A DNA stretch of 64,000 nt from Bacteroidales bacterium (GTDB taxonomy: Bacteria; Bacteroidota; Bacteroidia; Bacteroidales; F082): positions 1 through 64,000 of the forward strand of contig JAFYNJ010000019.1 of NCBI GenBank assembly GCA_017549805.1, written 5' to 3'. Below the pieces are notes generated by a model. That model was not told the DNA's origin, did no database searches, and saw only the letters and a program-made list of their open reading frames with translations. The position numbers and the translations under genes are program-made. Of this stretch, positions 1-8,697 are shown in pieces; positions within the stretch are counted from its first letter, which is position 1; each line of letters starts with the position of its first letter.

Positions 1-32
1 AAATCTTGTCTGTCCTTCGTTGATAAAAACTG

Positions 33-40
33 TATATTTG
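33..40 (+). promoter_or_regulatory. -7 element upstream of the DUF3696 ATPase
   Basis: TATATTTG matches the Bacteroidota -7 consensus TAnnTTTG and ends 15 bases before the start codon at 56. No well-spaced -33 TTG is visible, so this is a tentative call. Confidence 0.4.
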
Positions 41-55
41 CAAGCATAAAACTGA

Positions 56-2212
56 ATGAATATGGATACAAAGTTTACGATAAAGAACTTTAGGGTGTTT
101 GATGAGAATGGCGTGTCATTCGACTTGAAGCCATTGACGATCTTGATCGGCTGCAATAGCTCTGGGAAGAGTTCGATTGTGAAAGCCTTGTTGCTATTAG
201 ATGATTTTCTGAGTCAGATTAAAAATGCAATAGACAAAGGCAATGAGGTTGAATTGGCTGATTATAAGATTGATTTCTACAGATATCCACTCAACTTACT
301 TGGTAGGTTTGACAAGACTGTCCATGAAGGTTCTGAAAATCATAGAATTACTATGGAGTATGTAACATATTCTAGAATGATTTCTAAGGATGTTACTGTG
401 CAACTTGTTTTCGCAGCCGATGCCAATGATGGACTGAATAATGCATACTTACATAGAATAACAATCAGCACGGTGGATGGTGTAGTCTATGCTTCTGATA
501 GAAATGAACCTGTCGTATGCAATTTGAACATCATCAAGGATGCGTTCTTGGAATTTCTTCCGATGGAATTTGCTGTTCATAATTATTGTGGATTGGAAAG
601 TGCACACGAGTTTGGTTGGTATGATGGGAATGAGATACCTGATGCTGAGTATGAAAGCCAAAAGAAAGAAATGCTTTCGTACCTTGGCGAATGTGAAAAA
701 ACGCGATTATCTGACGTCCTCAAATATGTGCGTTCAGCGAAACAGTGTGATTCTATTGTAGGTCGACACAAAATCGATTTAAAAGTACCGGAATGGACGA
801 TTCAAAATGGATCTTTATTTAGAATTCCTGTTATCGATCGGCTAAATACTGTTGCGAAGGATTCCATAATGGACTTTGTCGATAAAGAATTGCTACAAAA
901 CAAAAGCAAAGAGGAAGTGTTTGCATCGCACAAAATCCTAAATGATTTCATTAGCTCTGATTGGCCTACCTTTGGTGATTATTTCAAACAATTTGAGAAT
1001 CAATACCTAGAACAGGTCAATGAATACAATGAAGACTTACACATGTTTCGTGAGGAAGGTTTGAGTTTGTTTGGGTGGAAAACCAGTATTGAAGAGCAAC
1101 TCTATTCGCGATTGTGTATTTATGACGAACCTAAACTTAAAAGATTTGGCAAGATTGGTAAGGCAGAATCGGAAGAGGAGAAGAGCTTGAGACATAGTAA
1201 AGAAATTCAAGAATGGGAAGCCCGACCAGTAAGTTTTGGCATGGTCTACGAGGTTGTTATGGGTTGGAATTATACGGCGGGTTCTGAAGGCGAAACAGTT
1301 TATTATGATATCAAGATGCGTGGATGCGATTATTACGAACATCGTATGCTCTCCTTGTTGGATGATTTTGCTAGATTGTTTATTCAGGAAGTAGTATGTC
1401 CAGACTGGTGTGGTCAGATGGAATATGTGAGTTCGTCACGGGCAGAAGTCAAGCGACTTTACACTTTAGATACAAAGGACCAATTCTCTGAATTGTTGAA
1501 GCGATATTTTGAAGCAAAGCGTAAGTTGGGACCAGATGAGTCCAGAGACATCCATATGTTAAATTGTAATCCATATAGGATTAATAGTTTCATTAACAAA
1601 TGGATAAAGCGATTTGGGATTGGCGAGTCCATTTCAGCAGAACCGGATTCTGACGGTGTGGGTATAAAGATTTGGATAACCAAAGACAACGATAAAAAGA
1701 GCTTGTTGGCTGATGAAGGGTTCGGCATCACCCAACTTGTTTCAATTCTTCTGCAAATCGAGACCGCTATACTCTCAGCAAAAGGGGAAAGAATTCATTA
1801 TTATGAAGGGCTGGAAGATTTGGATGGATATGATGCTGGTTTCCAATACGAAATCAATACCATTGCTGTCGAGGAACCTGAAATTCATTTGCATCCGGCT
1901 TATCAGTCTTTGCTGGCGGATATGATGGTGGAAGCCTACAAGAAATACAATGTTCATTTCATTGTGGAGACACATAGCGAATATTTGATTAGGAAACTAC
2001 AAGTATTGGTTGCAGGCAAAGGCAATGAAGAAGACTTGCAAATCAGTAATGATGAGATTTCCATCCTTTACGTTAATTCACCAAAAGTTGTGGCAGAAAC
2101 AGGTGATCCGCAGGTGAAGCAGATTGAGATTTGTGCAGATGGATACCTTGATGATACATTTGGCGAAGGGTTCTTTGATGAGGCAACAAAGCTTTCCCAT
2201 AAACTGATGTGA
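56..2212 (+). CDS. AAA/OLD-like ATPase, DUF3696 type
   Basis: A P-loop ATPase of the SMC/OLD-like group. It shows Walker A GCNSSGKSS at residues 32-40, a Walker B/Q-loop region EEPEIHLHP near residue 605, and the motif VETHSEYLIRKL near residue 638. The C-terminus ends in a GYLDDTFGEGFFDEA-like segment typical of DUF3696 ATPases. No TOPRIM nuclease domain is visible, so it probably drives a partner effector rather than cutting DNA itself. The ATG at 56 is followed by a second ATG two codons later; either could be used. The next gene overlaps its stop codon, so the two are translationally coupled. Base composition is AT-rich compared with the core genes to the right. Such ATPases are common in defence islands; a role here in anti-phage defence is inferred. 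Confidence 0.85.
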   Translation: MNMDTKFTIKNFRVFDENGVSFDLKPLTILIGCNSSGKSSIVKALLLLDDFLSQIKNAIDKGNEVELADYKIDFYRYPLNLLGRFDKTVHEGSENHRITMEYVTYSRMISKDVTVQLVFAADANDGLNNAYLHRITISTVDGVVYASDRNEPVVCNLNIIKDAFLEFLPMEFAVHNYCGLESAHEFGWYDGNEIPDAEYESQKKEMLSYLGECEKTRLSDVLKYVRSAKQCDSIVGRHKIDLKVPEWTIQNGSLFRIPVIDRLNTVAKDSIMDFVDKELLQNKSKEEVFASHKILNDFISSDWPTFGDYFKQFENQYLEQVNEYNEDLHMFREEGLSLFGWKTSIEEQLYSRLCIYDEPKLKRFGKIGKAESEEEKSLRHSKEIQEWEARPVSFGMVYEVVMGWNYTAGSEGETVYYDIKMRGCDYYEHRMLSLLDDFARLFIQEVVCPDWCGQMEYVSSSRAEVKRLYTLDTKDQFSELLKRYFEAKRKLGPDESRDIHMLNCNPYRINSFINKWIKRFGIGESISAEPDSDGVGIKIWITKDNDKKSLLADEGFGITQLVSILLQIETAILSAKGERIHYYEGLEDLDGYDAGFQYEINTIAVEEPEIHLHPAYQSLLADMMVEAYKKYNVHFIVETHSEYLIRKLQVLVAGKGNEEDLQISNDEISILYVNSPKVVAETGDPQVKQIEICADGYLDDTFGEGFFDEATKLSHKLM

Positions 2213-3270
2213 TAATGTACCGTAAACACATATATTGTGAACGAAAGTTCTTGGAAATCTGTATTTCTGCAATTGAAAACTGGAAAATTGAGAATTGCAG
2301 TTTTCGGGAACTGGAATTATGGATGAGTATTAAATCAATGGTGCTGAGTTCAGACATTATTTTGCATCTGGACGTTTCACTAGATGATTTCGATGTAATT
2401 GAAAACAAGCGTGGGAAAGGTCTCTCAGGGATTGAAAAACAATTACTGAAGATATATGAACAGCAACATACAGGGAAAACCCATTTAAAACTGTCAGACA
2501 GATTTGTTACTCTGGATACTATTGATTTTACAGAGAATACCCAATTGACAGCTTGCTATTTGACATGTTCGGATTCTGAAACATGCAGGCTGTGTATGGA
2601 GAAATATGGTGTTGTTGCAATTAATCCTGAAATAATCATGGATTTCGGATTAGTATTGCGTGATAATGGTGTTGCAATTAAGAAAAACAAAGAAGCTGAT
2701 TGGAATAAGGCACTAAAGCCATTCCCTTGTAATTCTTTGATATTGATAGATAATTATATTTTCTGCGATTCGGTAATGGCGAAAGAAAACCTAGGAAAGA
2801 TATTTGATTCCCTTTTGCCCATAAAGTTGGATTTGAATGTTCCGTTTCAAATATCAATTTTCACTCCTCTTAAATCAAGCGATAAAAAAAACGATATAGA
2901 AAGCCAACCATGTTATAATGAAACAGCAGCAATGATAGGGGAATTGAGACCTGATTTGTATTTCAAACTATCCATATTTAAATGCAAATCTGATAAATTC
3001 CACGATAGGACAATCATAACAAACAATTCATACATTAGTTGTGCCGGTGGCTTTGATTTGATCAACTCTGGGAAATCTTCAAAAACCACTATTGTGAATG
3101 TTGTATACCCCTATTTTCGAGGTTCAATTAATTGGGCTTCGCATGCTTATTCAAATCTTATCAATGAGGTTTCAGAAGTGGCTGAAAGTGCAACTACATT
3201 TAAGCCTAATTCTGAATACCTGTCTGGGTTTTATATTGGCAATAAAGAGAACAGGCTGTTTAGTAAATAA
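2209..3270 (+). CDS. Possible PLD-like/MIT_C-like effector coupled to the ATPase
   Basis: A 353-residue protein starting at GTG 2209, which overlaps the ATPase stop TGA; an ATG at 2215 is the alternative start. I recognise no family over its full length. Near residues 262-285 it has KFHDRTIITN followed by a Gly-Gly-Phe-Asp stretch. This resembles the HDR...G(R)GhD signature of phospholipase-D-like domains, especially the C-terminal domain of MITD1, where Arg stands in for the usual Lys. Only one such motif is seen, so a nuclease would need a dimer, as in Nuc-type PLD enzymes. Tight coupling to the ATPase suggests it is that protein's effector or regulator. The function is inferred from a short motif and from context. 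Confidence 0.6.
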   Translation: MIMYRKHIYCERKFLEICISAIENWKIENCSFRELELWMSIKSMVLSSDIILHLDVSLDDFDVIENKRGKGLSGIEKQLLKIYEQQHTGKTHLKLSDRFVTLDTIDFTENTQLTACYLTCSDSETCRLCMEKYGVVAINPEIIMDFGLVLRDNGVAIKKNKEADWNKALKPFPCNSLILIDNYIFCDSVMAKENLGKIFDSLLPIKLDLNVPFQISIFTPLKSSDKKNDIESQPCYNETAAMIGELRPDLYFKLSIFKCKSDKFHDRTIITNNSYISCAGGFDLINSGKSSKTTIVNVVYPYFRGSINWASHAYSNLINEVSEVAESATTFKPNSEYLSGFYIGNKENRLFSK

Positions 3271-3321
3271 AAATACGGTCTTGTATTTGTTTTACCGTAA
3301 TAGATAAACGAACAGAATAAT

Positions 3322-4212
3322 ATGCTATATCATTATACCTCGGCAGCTGCTTTGAATAGTATTTTGCATAATTCTCCTTCCGATAGGGGAATCTGTTTCT
3401 GGGCAACCCGTTTTGATTGTTTTGGAGACCACAAGGAATATAAACTCGGAGTCGAAACGATACGTCGTTTATTGCCGAGAATAGAAGCAAGTTTGCAACC
3501 TGATCGTCAAGTTGCACATCTATTTGATTGGGATGAAATCTATAATAACCAGTCTTATTTTTGGCCGTATGTAATTTCATACACAAGCACATTTGACAAT
3601 GATTACATGTGGGAAGAATACGCGGATAATAGCAAGGGCGTAGTGCTGGCACTTGATGACTCAAGGCCAATTCAGTTATTGAACACCACGTTGTTTATGA
3701 TAAAGTCCTGTTTGTATTTAGGTAAGATAGATGAAGAAAGCATTACGAAGGAAATAGAATCAGAATATTTTAATGCAGCTTTCGGTATGTTACAAGGGCC
3801 TCGTCAAGAAGTAGCTTTTGCATTACTTCAGAATAATCCACAATTCTTCGTGAGATTAATCGCGTTGTATTTGTTGTCGTTTGTTGCTCCAAGAATAAAA
3901 GATGGTAAGTTTCACAAAGAACAAGAGACGAGAGCTATTATTTCTTCTCCTTTGCCCAATACTGAACTCCTTTTTCAACCACCATTGGCTATTGAAGAAC
4001 AACTTGTAAAGTATATGGAACTGGCAAAGCAAATGATGGCAAATGAAAAATCTCGAAAACGAGCTAACGGAGATGTTGTGTTTTATAAAGAATTGTATTT
4101 GCCTAGCTCGATTCTTACCAAAATCTATGTTAAAGACAAATCTATTGTTGGAGATATACATCAGATCTTAAACGACAAAGGATATAAAAACATTGGTGTT
4201 GTATTGGTTTAA
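3322..4212 (+). CDS. DUF2971 domain protein
   Basis: The N-terminus (LYHYTSAAALNSIL) and the central WEEYADNSKGVVLALD stretch near residue 95 match the DUF2971 pattern of a lyhYts opening followed by mWxxYAdnxxGvclgfd. DUF2971 proteins have no established biochemistry but are frequent in defence and mobile islands. The protein is 296 residues long with no signal peptide or membrane segment, so it is presumably cytoplasmic. It lies 51 bases after the PLD-like gene on the same strand and shares its AT-rich composition, so it may be a third member of the same module. An independent transcription unit cannot be excluded. Confidence 0.75.
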   Translation: MLYHYTSAAALNSILHNSPSDRGICFWATRFDCFGDHKEYKLGVETIRRLLPRIEASLQPDRQVAHLFDWDEIYNNQSYFWPYVISYTSTFDNDYMWEEYADNSKGVVLALDDSRPIQLLNTTLFMIKSCLYLGKIDEESITKEIESEYFNAAFGMLQGPRQEVAFALLQNNPQFFVRLIALYLLSFVAPRIKDGKFHKEQETRAIISSPLPNTELLFQPPLAIEEQLVKYMELAKQMMANEKSRKRANGDVVFYKELYLPSSILTKIYVKDKSIVGDIHQILNDKGYKNIGVVLV

Positions 4213-4288
4213 TGAGTTTTGAACCAAGGTTATTGAGATAATCACATTTGTATTTCGGTTCGTGCAATTCTTTTGCACAAACTCTCTA

Positions 4289-4296
4289 TACTTTTG
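4289..4296 (+). promoter_or_regulatory. -7 element upstream of the two-TM protein
   Basis: TACTTTTG fits TAnnTTTG and lies 44 bases before the start at 4340. No TTG at the usual 19-base spacing was found, so confidence is moderate. Confidence 0.4.
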
Positions 4297-4339
4297 CAGT
4301 AAATAATCAAATAATTATTCACACAATTTCATTACAACC

Positions 4340-5005
4340 ATGGAAGAATACAAAGACGAATACACCTCCTTTGATAGAGAATCGAAAACTCAAGAGATTA
4401 TTGGTACGGTCGTGATCGTCTGCTTTTGTGTGGCAATATGCGGATACTTTGTTTACGACCTTATCACCTCGGCCCCTGTTTATTCCTCGGTTATGGGATT
4501 TGTTTTTGTGGCGGCAGTCACGTTATATTTCCTTTTGTGCCGACCATTGAAAAACATAGACGTTTTGGAGCGACGTATCTGCAAGCGACTCGACACGCAA
4601 GGCTACCCACACGAAAAGAGGGAAGGCACATTGTACATCACGAAAAACGACAATCATTTCCGCATATATTTTAGGGACAGCTTCGACAGAAGGATTAAGC
4701 ATCTGTACTTCCTTTATGATTTCTATGATGACAACTTCGGAAAAGTGAGCATGGAAGGCTGGACACGGGCGGCAAATTGCATCAATACAGACAATACCCT
4801 TACTACTTTTGTCGTGCTTGACGACCATTTCTGCTGTTCCTATCAGACCGCCATCGCAAATGCAAAGGACTTTATGAAAGAATTTGATTGTGCGTATCGT
4901 GTCATTGGCGAAGCGATGAATGACTACAATAGAATTTATCCTCGCATTGAGCAGGATTATCCCAACACCACATCGGAAAACAAGGGCAGCATTGGGTTCA
5001 GATGA
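4340..5005 (+). CDS. Hypothetical membrane protein with two TM segments
   Basis: A 221-residue protein of unknown family. Two hydrophobic segments, at about residues 18-40 and 46-66, form a hairpin near the N-terminus. They are followed by a soluble domain of about 150 residues with alternating aromatic and charged residues (for example FRIYFRDSF and YFLYDFYDDNFG). The soluble part has the look of a small alpha/beta sensor or chaperone-like fold, but I cannot assign it. It has its own upstream -7 element and a 101-base gap to the next gene, so it is probably monocistronic. Confidence 0.6.
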   Translation: MEEYKDEYTSFDRESKTQEIIGTVVIVCFCVAICGYFVYDLITSAPVYSSVMGFVFVAAVTLYFLLCRPLKNIDVLERRICKRLDTQGYPHEKREGTLYITKNDNHFRIYFRDSFDRRIKHLYFLYDFYDDNFGKVSMEGWTRAANCINTDNTLTTFVVLDDHFCCSYQTAIANAKDFMKEFDCAYRVIGEAMNDYNRIYPRIEQDYPNTTSENKGSIGFR

Positions 5006-5056
5006 AGTTTGGAAAAAAGTTATCAACACCTCTAGCGGAATGCTTTTCATTTAGGC

Positions 5057-5064
5057 TAACTTTG
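5057..5064 (+). promoter_or_regulatory. -7 element upstream of the MreB-like gene
   Basis: TAACTTTG fits TAnnTTTG and lies 42 bases before the ATG at 5106. A matching -33 element is not obvious. Confidence 0.35.
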
Positions 5065-5105
5065 CAAAACCTATAAAATAGATTATTACGTATAGAACTG
5101 TAATT

Positions 5106-5897
5106 ATGAGATTGTTCAGAACAACTTATGGCATGTCTATTGACATCAATGAGTTTATTACAAGAATCGTATTGAACGGAAAGCTTATTGTAGAAGAACC
5201 AAATGTGGTGGAAATCATAAATGGCAATTATTACGCTGTTGGTAAAAGAGCTTTATGCATGACAAAACCTCCGATTCAATTTGAGATAACTAAACCTATA
5301 CACAATGCAGCAATTTGTGAACAAGAAGCTTTTGAGTTTTTGTTTTGGGATCTCATTAAAGAGGTCTTTAGAATTAAAGGCGTGCGTAACAACCTTTTTA
5401 ATCGTCCAGTTTTTAATCTGTCTTTATGTGTACCACAATATACAATAGATTGTATAAAAAGGTTTATGTCTCATTCACCTTTTCATATTAGAATAGAAGG
5501 TTACGAATTTGTCAATGAACCCATGTCTGTTGTGCTAGGGCTTAGAGAGAATATGGTTACATCCTTTGGAGTGGCAGATTATCTGGAAGTTCCAATTAAA
5601 GTAGGTCGTAATGGTAGTGTTAGTGAAGCGTATTCTTATATTCGAGAGAAAGGAATTCCGATTAGTGGTAATTATAGATGGGTGCTATTAAACGATATAG
5701 ATCTTATTGATTATTTCAAAGGAATTGTACTACTTGAACAGTATCTATTTCCGGAAGGTGTTGGCTCGGCTACGAATGCTAAACTTATTTATAAAACCAT
5801 ACGAGAGAGGCATCTTGATGATGACTGTGCTATTAGCGATTGGGCCGTTCAGCATAATTCCAACCCGTATTTCTTGCATTTTGTAAACAATAGATAA
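5106..5897 (+). CDS. Divergent MreB/actin-like protein
   Basis: A 263-residue protein whose N-terminal half lines up by eye with MreB. It has an MSIDINEFITRIVLNGK opening in place of the DLGTanT phosphate-1 loop, EEPNVVEI in place of nePSVVai, YAVGKRALCM in place of laVGneAk, then a Pro/His-containing stretch, FNLSLCVPQYTIDCIKRF in place of vvicVPsgit.vekra, and VNEPMSVVLGL in place of eePmAAAiGag. The DiGGGT phosphate-2 motif that should follow is missing, and the phosphate-1 loop is degenerate, so nucleotide binding is doubtful. It is shorter than MreB (about 340). The next gene starts 8 bases after its stop, so the two are probably co-transcribed. The MreB relationship is my inference from pattern. 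Confidence 0.55.
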   Translation: MRLFRTTYGMSIDINEFITRIVLNGKLIVEEPNVVEIINGNYYAVGKRALCMTKPPIQFEITKPIHNAAICEQEAFEFLFWDLIKEVFRIKGVRNNLFNRPVFNLSLCVPQYTIDCIKRFMSHSPFHIRIEGYEFVNEPMSVVLGLRENMVTSFGVADYLEVPIKVGRNGSVSEAYSYIREKGIPISGNYRWVLLNDIDLIDYFKGIVLLEQYLFPEGVGSATNAKLIYKTIRERHLDDDCAISDWAVQHNSNPYFLHFVNNR

Positions 5898-5905
5898 TAA
5901 TCGAT

Positions 5906-6718
5906 ATGTTAGGATCAATTATTGGAGATATCATAGGCTCAAGATTTGAAGGCCACAACAGCCGAATCAAGACCACGGATTTCGAGCTGTTCGATAAAGG
6001 CAGCAAGTTTACCGACGACACGGTGATGACTATCGCTGTAGCCGACTGGTTGATGCGCGACCCTAAGCATCAACACGCAACTTTGGTCAAAATCATGCAA
6101 ACATACGGGAGGATGTATCCCAGCGCAGGCTTCAGTCATGCCACTAAAGCATGGCTCAACAGCGATGAGCCTCAGCCATACGGCTCCTTCACCAATGGAG
6201 CCGCCATGCGTGTCAGTCCCATAGGATGGGCTTTCGATAACTTGGAAGAGACCTTGGAAGTCGCAAAATGTTCAGCTGAGGTTTCGCACGACAGTGAGCA
6301 AGGCATCACTGCCGCTCAAGCCATTTCGGCTGCCATATTCATGGCTCGCCATCACACGAGCAAGGCCGAAATCAAAACTTATATTGAGCAGAACTTCCAC
6401 TACGACCTGGACCGCTCAATCGAAGATATCCGTCTAAAATATAGTTTTGATTGTTCATGCGAAGGCAGCGTTCCCGAAGCCATCATCGCTTTCTTGGATG
6501 GGGAGGATTACGAGACCACCGTCCGTTTGGCCGTTTCACTAGGTGGCGATAGCGATACGCAGGCCTGTATTGCAGGTGGCATCGCTGAAGCTTACTATGG
6601 ACAGATTCCAAGGGAAATCACGGCTAAGGCCATTCACAAGTTGCCCAGCCATTTCCGCAAAGTCATCACCGACTTTGCCATGGCTACGGAATATCAGCTG
6701 CCAAAGTGTATTTATTAA
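5906..6718 (+). CDS. ADP-ribosylglycohydrolase family protein
   Basis: A DraG/ARH-type hydrolase that removes ADP-ribose from modified targets using a dinuclear metal site. It has GDIIGSRFEG at residues 7-16, the metal-binding FTDDT motif at about residues 35-39, and the second metal motif GGDSDTQA near residue 213. The length, 270, is normal. It begins 8 bases downstream of the MreB-like gene and is likely in the same transcript, so that protein or its partner could be an ADP-ribosylated target. No ADP-ribosyltransferase is seen nearby. G+C is visibly higher than in the flanking accessory genes. Confidence 0.9.
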   Translation: MLGSIIGDIIGSRFEGHNSRIKTTDFELFDKGSKFTDDTVMTIAVADWLMRDPKHQHATLVKIMQTYGRMYPSAGFSHATKAWLNSDEPQPYGSFTNGAAMRVSPIGWAFDNLEETLEVAKCSAEVSHDSEQGITAAQAISAAIFMARHHTSKAEIKTYIEQNFHYDLDRSIEDIRLKYSFDCSCEGSVPEAIIAFLDGEDYETTVRLAVSLGGDSDTQACIAGGIAEAYYGQIPREITAKAIHKLPSHFRKVITDFAMATEYQLPKCIY

Positions 6719-6757
6719 ATAGTTGATTAATTACCAATACTTTACAACAAAAACAAC

Positions 6758-7654
6758 ATGAAAGATTACTTGCATACTATTCTATTGGCGCCATTGGCCT
6801 TGGCAATGTTATTTGGTTGCAGTAACCCAAGAAAACCGGCAATTGTGCAAACACGGGAAGATTGTTCCAGTCAGATCACCAAAGAGACTAGTGTGGACAT
6901 TGAGCAACAAAAGGATTCTCTTTGGACCGTTTTCAATGATTCGACTGATGAAGAAGAGGTTGAAAATGCGAGGGAATTGCTTTATGAAACGGCCTGTCAA
7001 GCAGATTGGATTAAACTTGCGGGGAAAGATTATGAAAGGCGTAAAGCATGTGTTGAAAAGGAATTCCAGCAATTTGTCTCTGCCCATCCTGAATATGAGA
7101 GCTATTTCTATAAAGAAAAAGAGAACTGGGAAAGATATCACGATGCAGTTTTGGCGGTGGCAATGCTTGAAGACCATGGCAGCAGTAGCTCTTTGTATAT
7201 CACTGGTATTTTGGAACAATGCTTGGATCTTTGGTTGGCTTCCTTTCATAACCTATGGTTATTCGAGCAAAACCTAGAAATGTCATTTTCGGAAACGTTA
7301 TTTACTTCAAGTATGATTGACGATGCCTATACGGTATATATCAAACAGGCTGAAGGATTAAAAGAGCATCATGATGCCTTGTTGAATGAGAGAAAAAGGT
7401 GGAACGAGTGGATGTCTTATCGTAAGGTTGTCTCCAAGGCTCTACCTGATGATTTATGTAAAATCTACAACGGCTGCACAAACCTTATAATGAGGGCCAA
7501 ACTACACCAACTGAAAAACCAGAACGAGGGACTTGGTTTAATTAACGATGATATAGTTCGTTGCTTGTTGCCCGATAGTTGTTCCGACAAGGAACTATTG
7601 GAATACCCGGGTTTTAATGTGATTTGGGATAAGTACCTTGAATCGTTAGAATAA
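6758..7654 (+). CDS. Hypothetical lipoprotein
   Basis: A type II signal peptide with lipobox LFGC places the lipidated Cys at residue 21. The mature part (about 278 residues) is charged, probably helical, and rich in Trp and Glu, with no family I recognise. It carries W-x(2)-Y-like spacing reminiscent of small helical periplasmic proteins. The next lipoprotein gene starts 20 bases downstream, which suggests one transcript, but the two proteins are not similar to each other. Confidence 0.65.
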   Translation: MKDYLHTILLAPLALAMLFGCSNPRKPAIVQTREDCSSQITKETSVDIEQQKDSLWTVFNDSTDEEEVENARELLYETACQADWIKLAGKDYERRKACVEKEFQQFVSAHPEYESYFYKEKENWERYHDAVLAVAMLEDHGSSSSLYITGILEQCLDLWLASFHNLWLFEQNLEMSFSETLFTSSMIDDAYTVYIKQAEGLKEHHDALLNERKRWNEWMSYRKVVSKALPDDLCKIYNGCTNLIMRAKLHQLKNQNEGLGLINDDIVRCLLPDSCSDKELLEYPGFNVIWDKYLESLE

Positions 7655-7674
7655 AGTAGACGGAATTAAACAAT

Positions 7675-8601
7675 ATGAAGGAACTCTATTTAGCAATGGT
7701 ATTGGCAACAATTGCGTTGGTTGGTTGCGGACATAAGCTGACGAATACTGACAATGACGAGCCAATTCAACCAGAAGCAGTTCAGCAACAAAAGCCAAGC
7801 ATTGATAGTCTATTGAAGGGCGTGGTGAGAGCAAGTGAAATGGAACTGCCGGCATTATGGACGGACACTATTTATGACACTTGCCAAACAATTCAGTCAT
7901 CTGATGGGAAATACTGCGTGTTTATTGGTAGGACAGAAGAAGATAAGGTGCGCGAAGACCAACATGTAGTAGAATTGGGCCCTTTGAGTGAGGAAGGTCG
8001 TGTCTCGGTTTTCCTATATGACAATGAAAAAAGAGCCGTTACACTGATAGCTACGACGAGTCCTGAGGGATTGGGCCTGCATGAGCCCCAAATTGACATC
8101 AAGAATGAATGTGTGTACTATTACAGGGAAAGTGACCGCTTGGGATTGTCTCTTTTCCGCTATTACTTAAGGACGCGAAAGGAAGAGTATTTGACTGGTT
8201 GTTATTACCATACAACTTATTCTCTTTTGCCCAATGGGAATATTCTGTTTCAAGATATAAGAGAGCAAGTCTATGTTTGGGATAGCTCCGTTTTTGTTCA
8301 TGAAGAAAATGCGATGACGGGTTGGTGGGGTTATGTGTTTTGCGACATTGAAATGAGTTCGTCAGGTATCTGCACAAAGAAAAGCAGATTCTACACATAC
8401 ACTAGAGGAGACAGAAGCACTCTGACGTATGACTTTGATGATGATGGCATCATAAACAATGAGTCCCTGCAAAAGAAATGGATCGATAGTCTTCAGGAAA
8501 CCCATTATTTCAACAGAAAAGGAGAATGTGTTGGATTGACATGCAATAGCATTGAAAGCTATAATGGTTGGCGTGGACAAAAAACGGCACGCGTTCAATG
8601 A
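7675..8601 (+). CDS. Hypothetical lipoprotein
   Basis: A signal peptide with lipobox LVGC (Cys18) precedes about 290 residues of mostly beta-type sequence with repeated YYRE/YYLRT-like strands. That pattern would suit a propeller or sheet-rich surface domain, but no family is recognised. It lies 20 bases downstream of another lipoprotein gene. The C-terminus has no T9SS sorting domain, so outer-membrane anchoring would be by lipid only. Confidence 0.65.
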   Translation: MKELYLAMVLATIALVGCGHKLTNTDNDEPIQPEAVQQQKPSIDSLLKGVVRASEMELPALWTDTIYDTCQTIQSSDGKYCVFIGRTEEDKVREDQHVVELGPLSEEGRVSVFLYDNEKRAVTLIATTSPEGLGLHEPQIDIKNECVYYYRESDRLGLSLFRYYLRTRKEEYLTGCYYHTTYSLLPNGNILFQDIREQVYVWDSSVFVHEENAMTGWWGYVFCDIEMSSSGICTKKSRFYTYTRGDRSTLTYDFDDDGIINNESLQKKWIDSLQETHYFNRKGECVGLTCNSIESYNGWRGQKTARVQ

Positions 8602-8672
8602 ATACTATTAACGAAAAGAAAAAAAGTTTGACAATATTTTCGTTGTGAACAACAAAATATAATTTTTTGTTA

Positions 8673-8680
8673 TATATTTG
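8673..8680 (+). promoter_or_regulatory. -7 element upstream of the 141-residue protein
   Basis: TATATTTG matches TAnnTTTG and is 17 bases before the ATG at 8698. The surrounding 60 bases are very AT-rich. Confidence 0.4.
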
Positions 8681-8697
8681 CTTCGCAATTTGAAAAA

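Noticed and set aside
3281..3303. TACGGT/ACCGTA hairpin as a terminator after the PLD-like gene
   Set aside because: The stem is only six base pairs with a long loop and no convincing T-run on the plus strand.
6758..8601. Tandem paralogous lipoproteins
   Set aside because: Apart from signal peptides the two sequences show no similarity; they are only neighbours.
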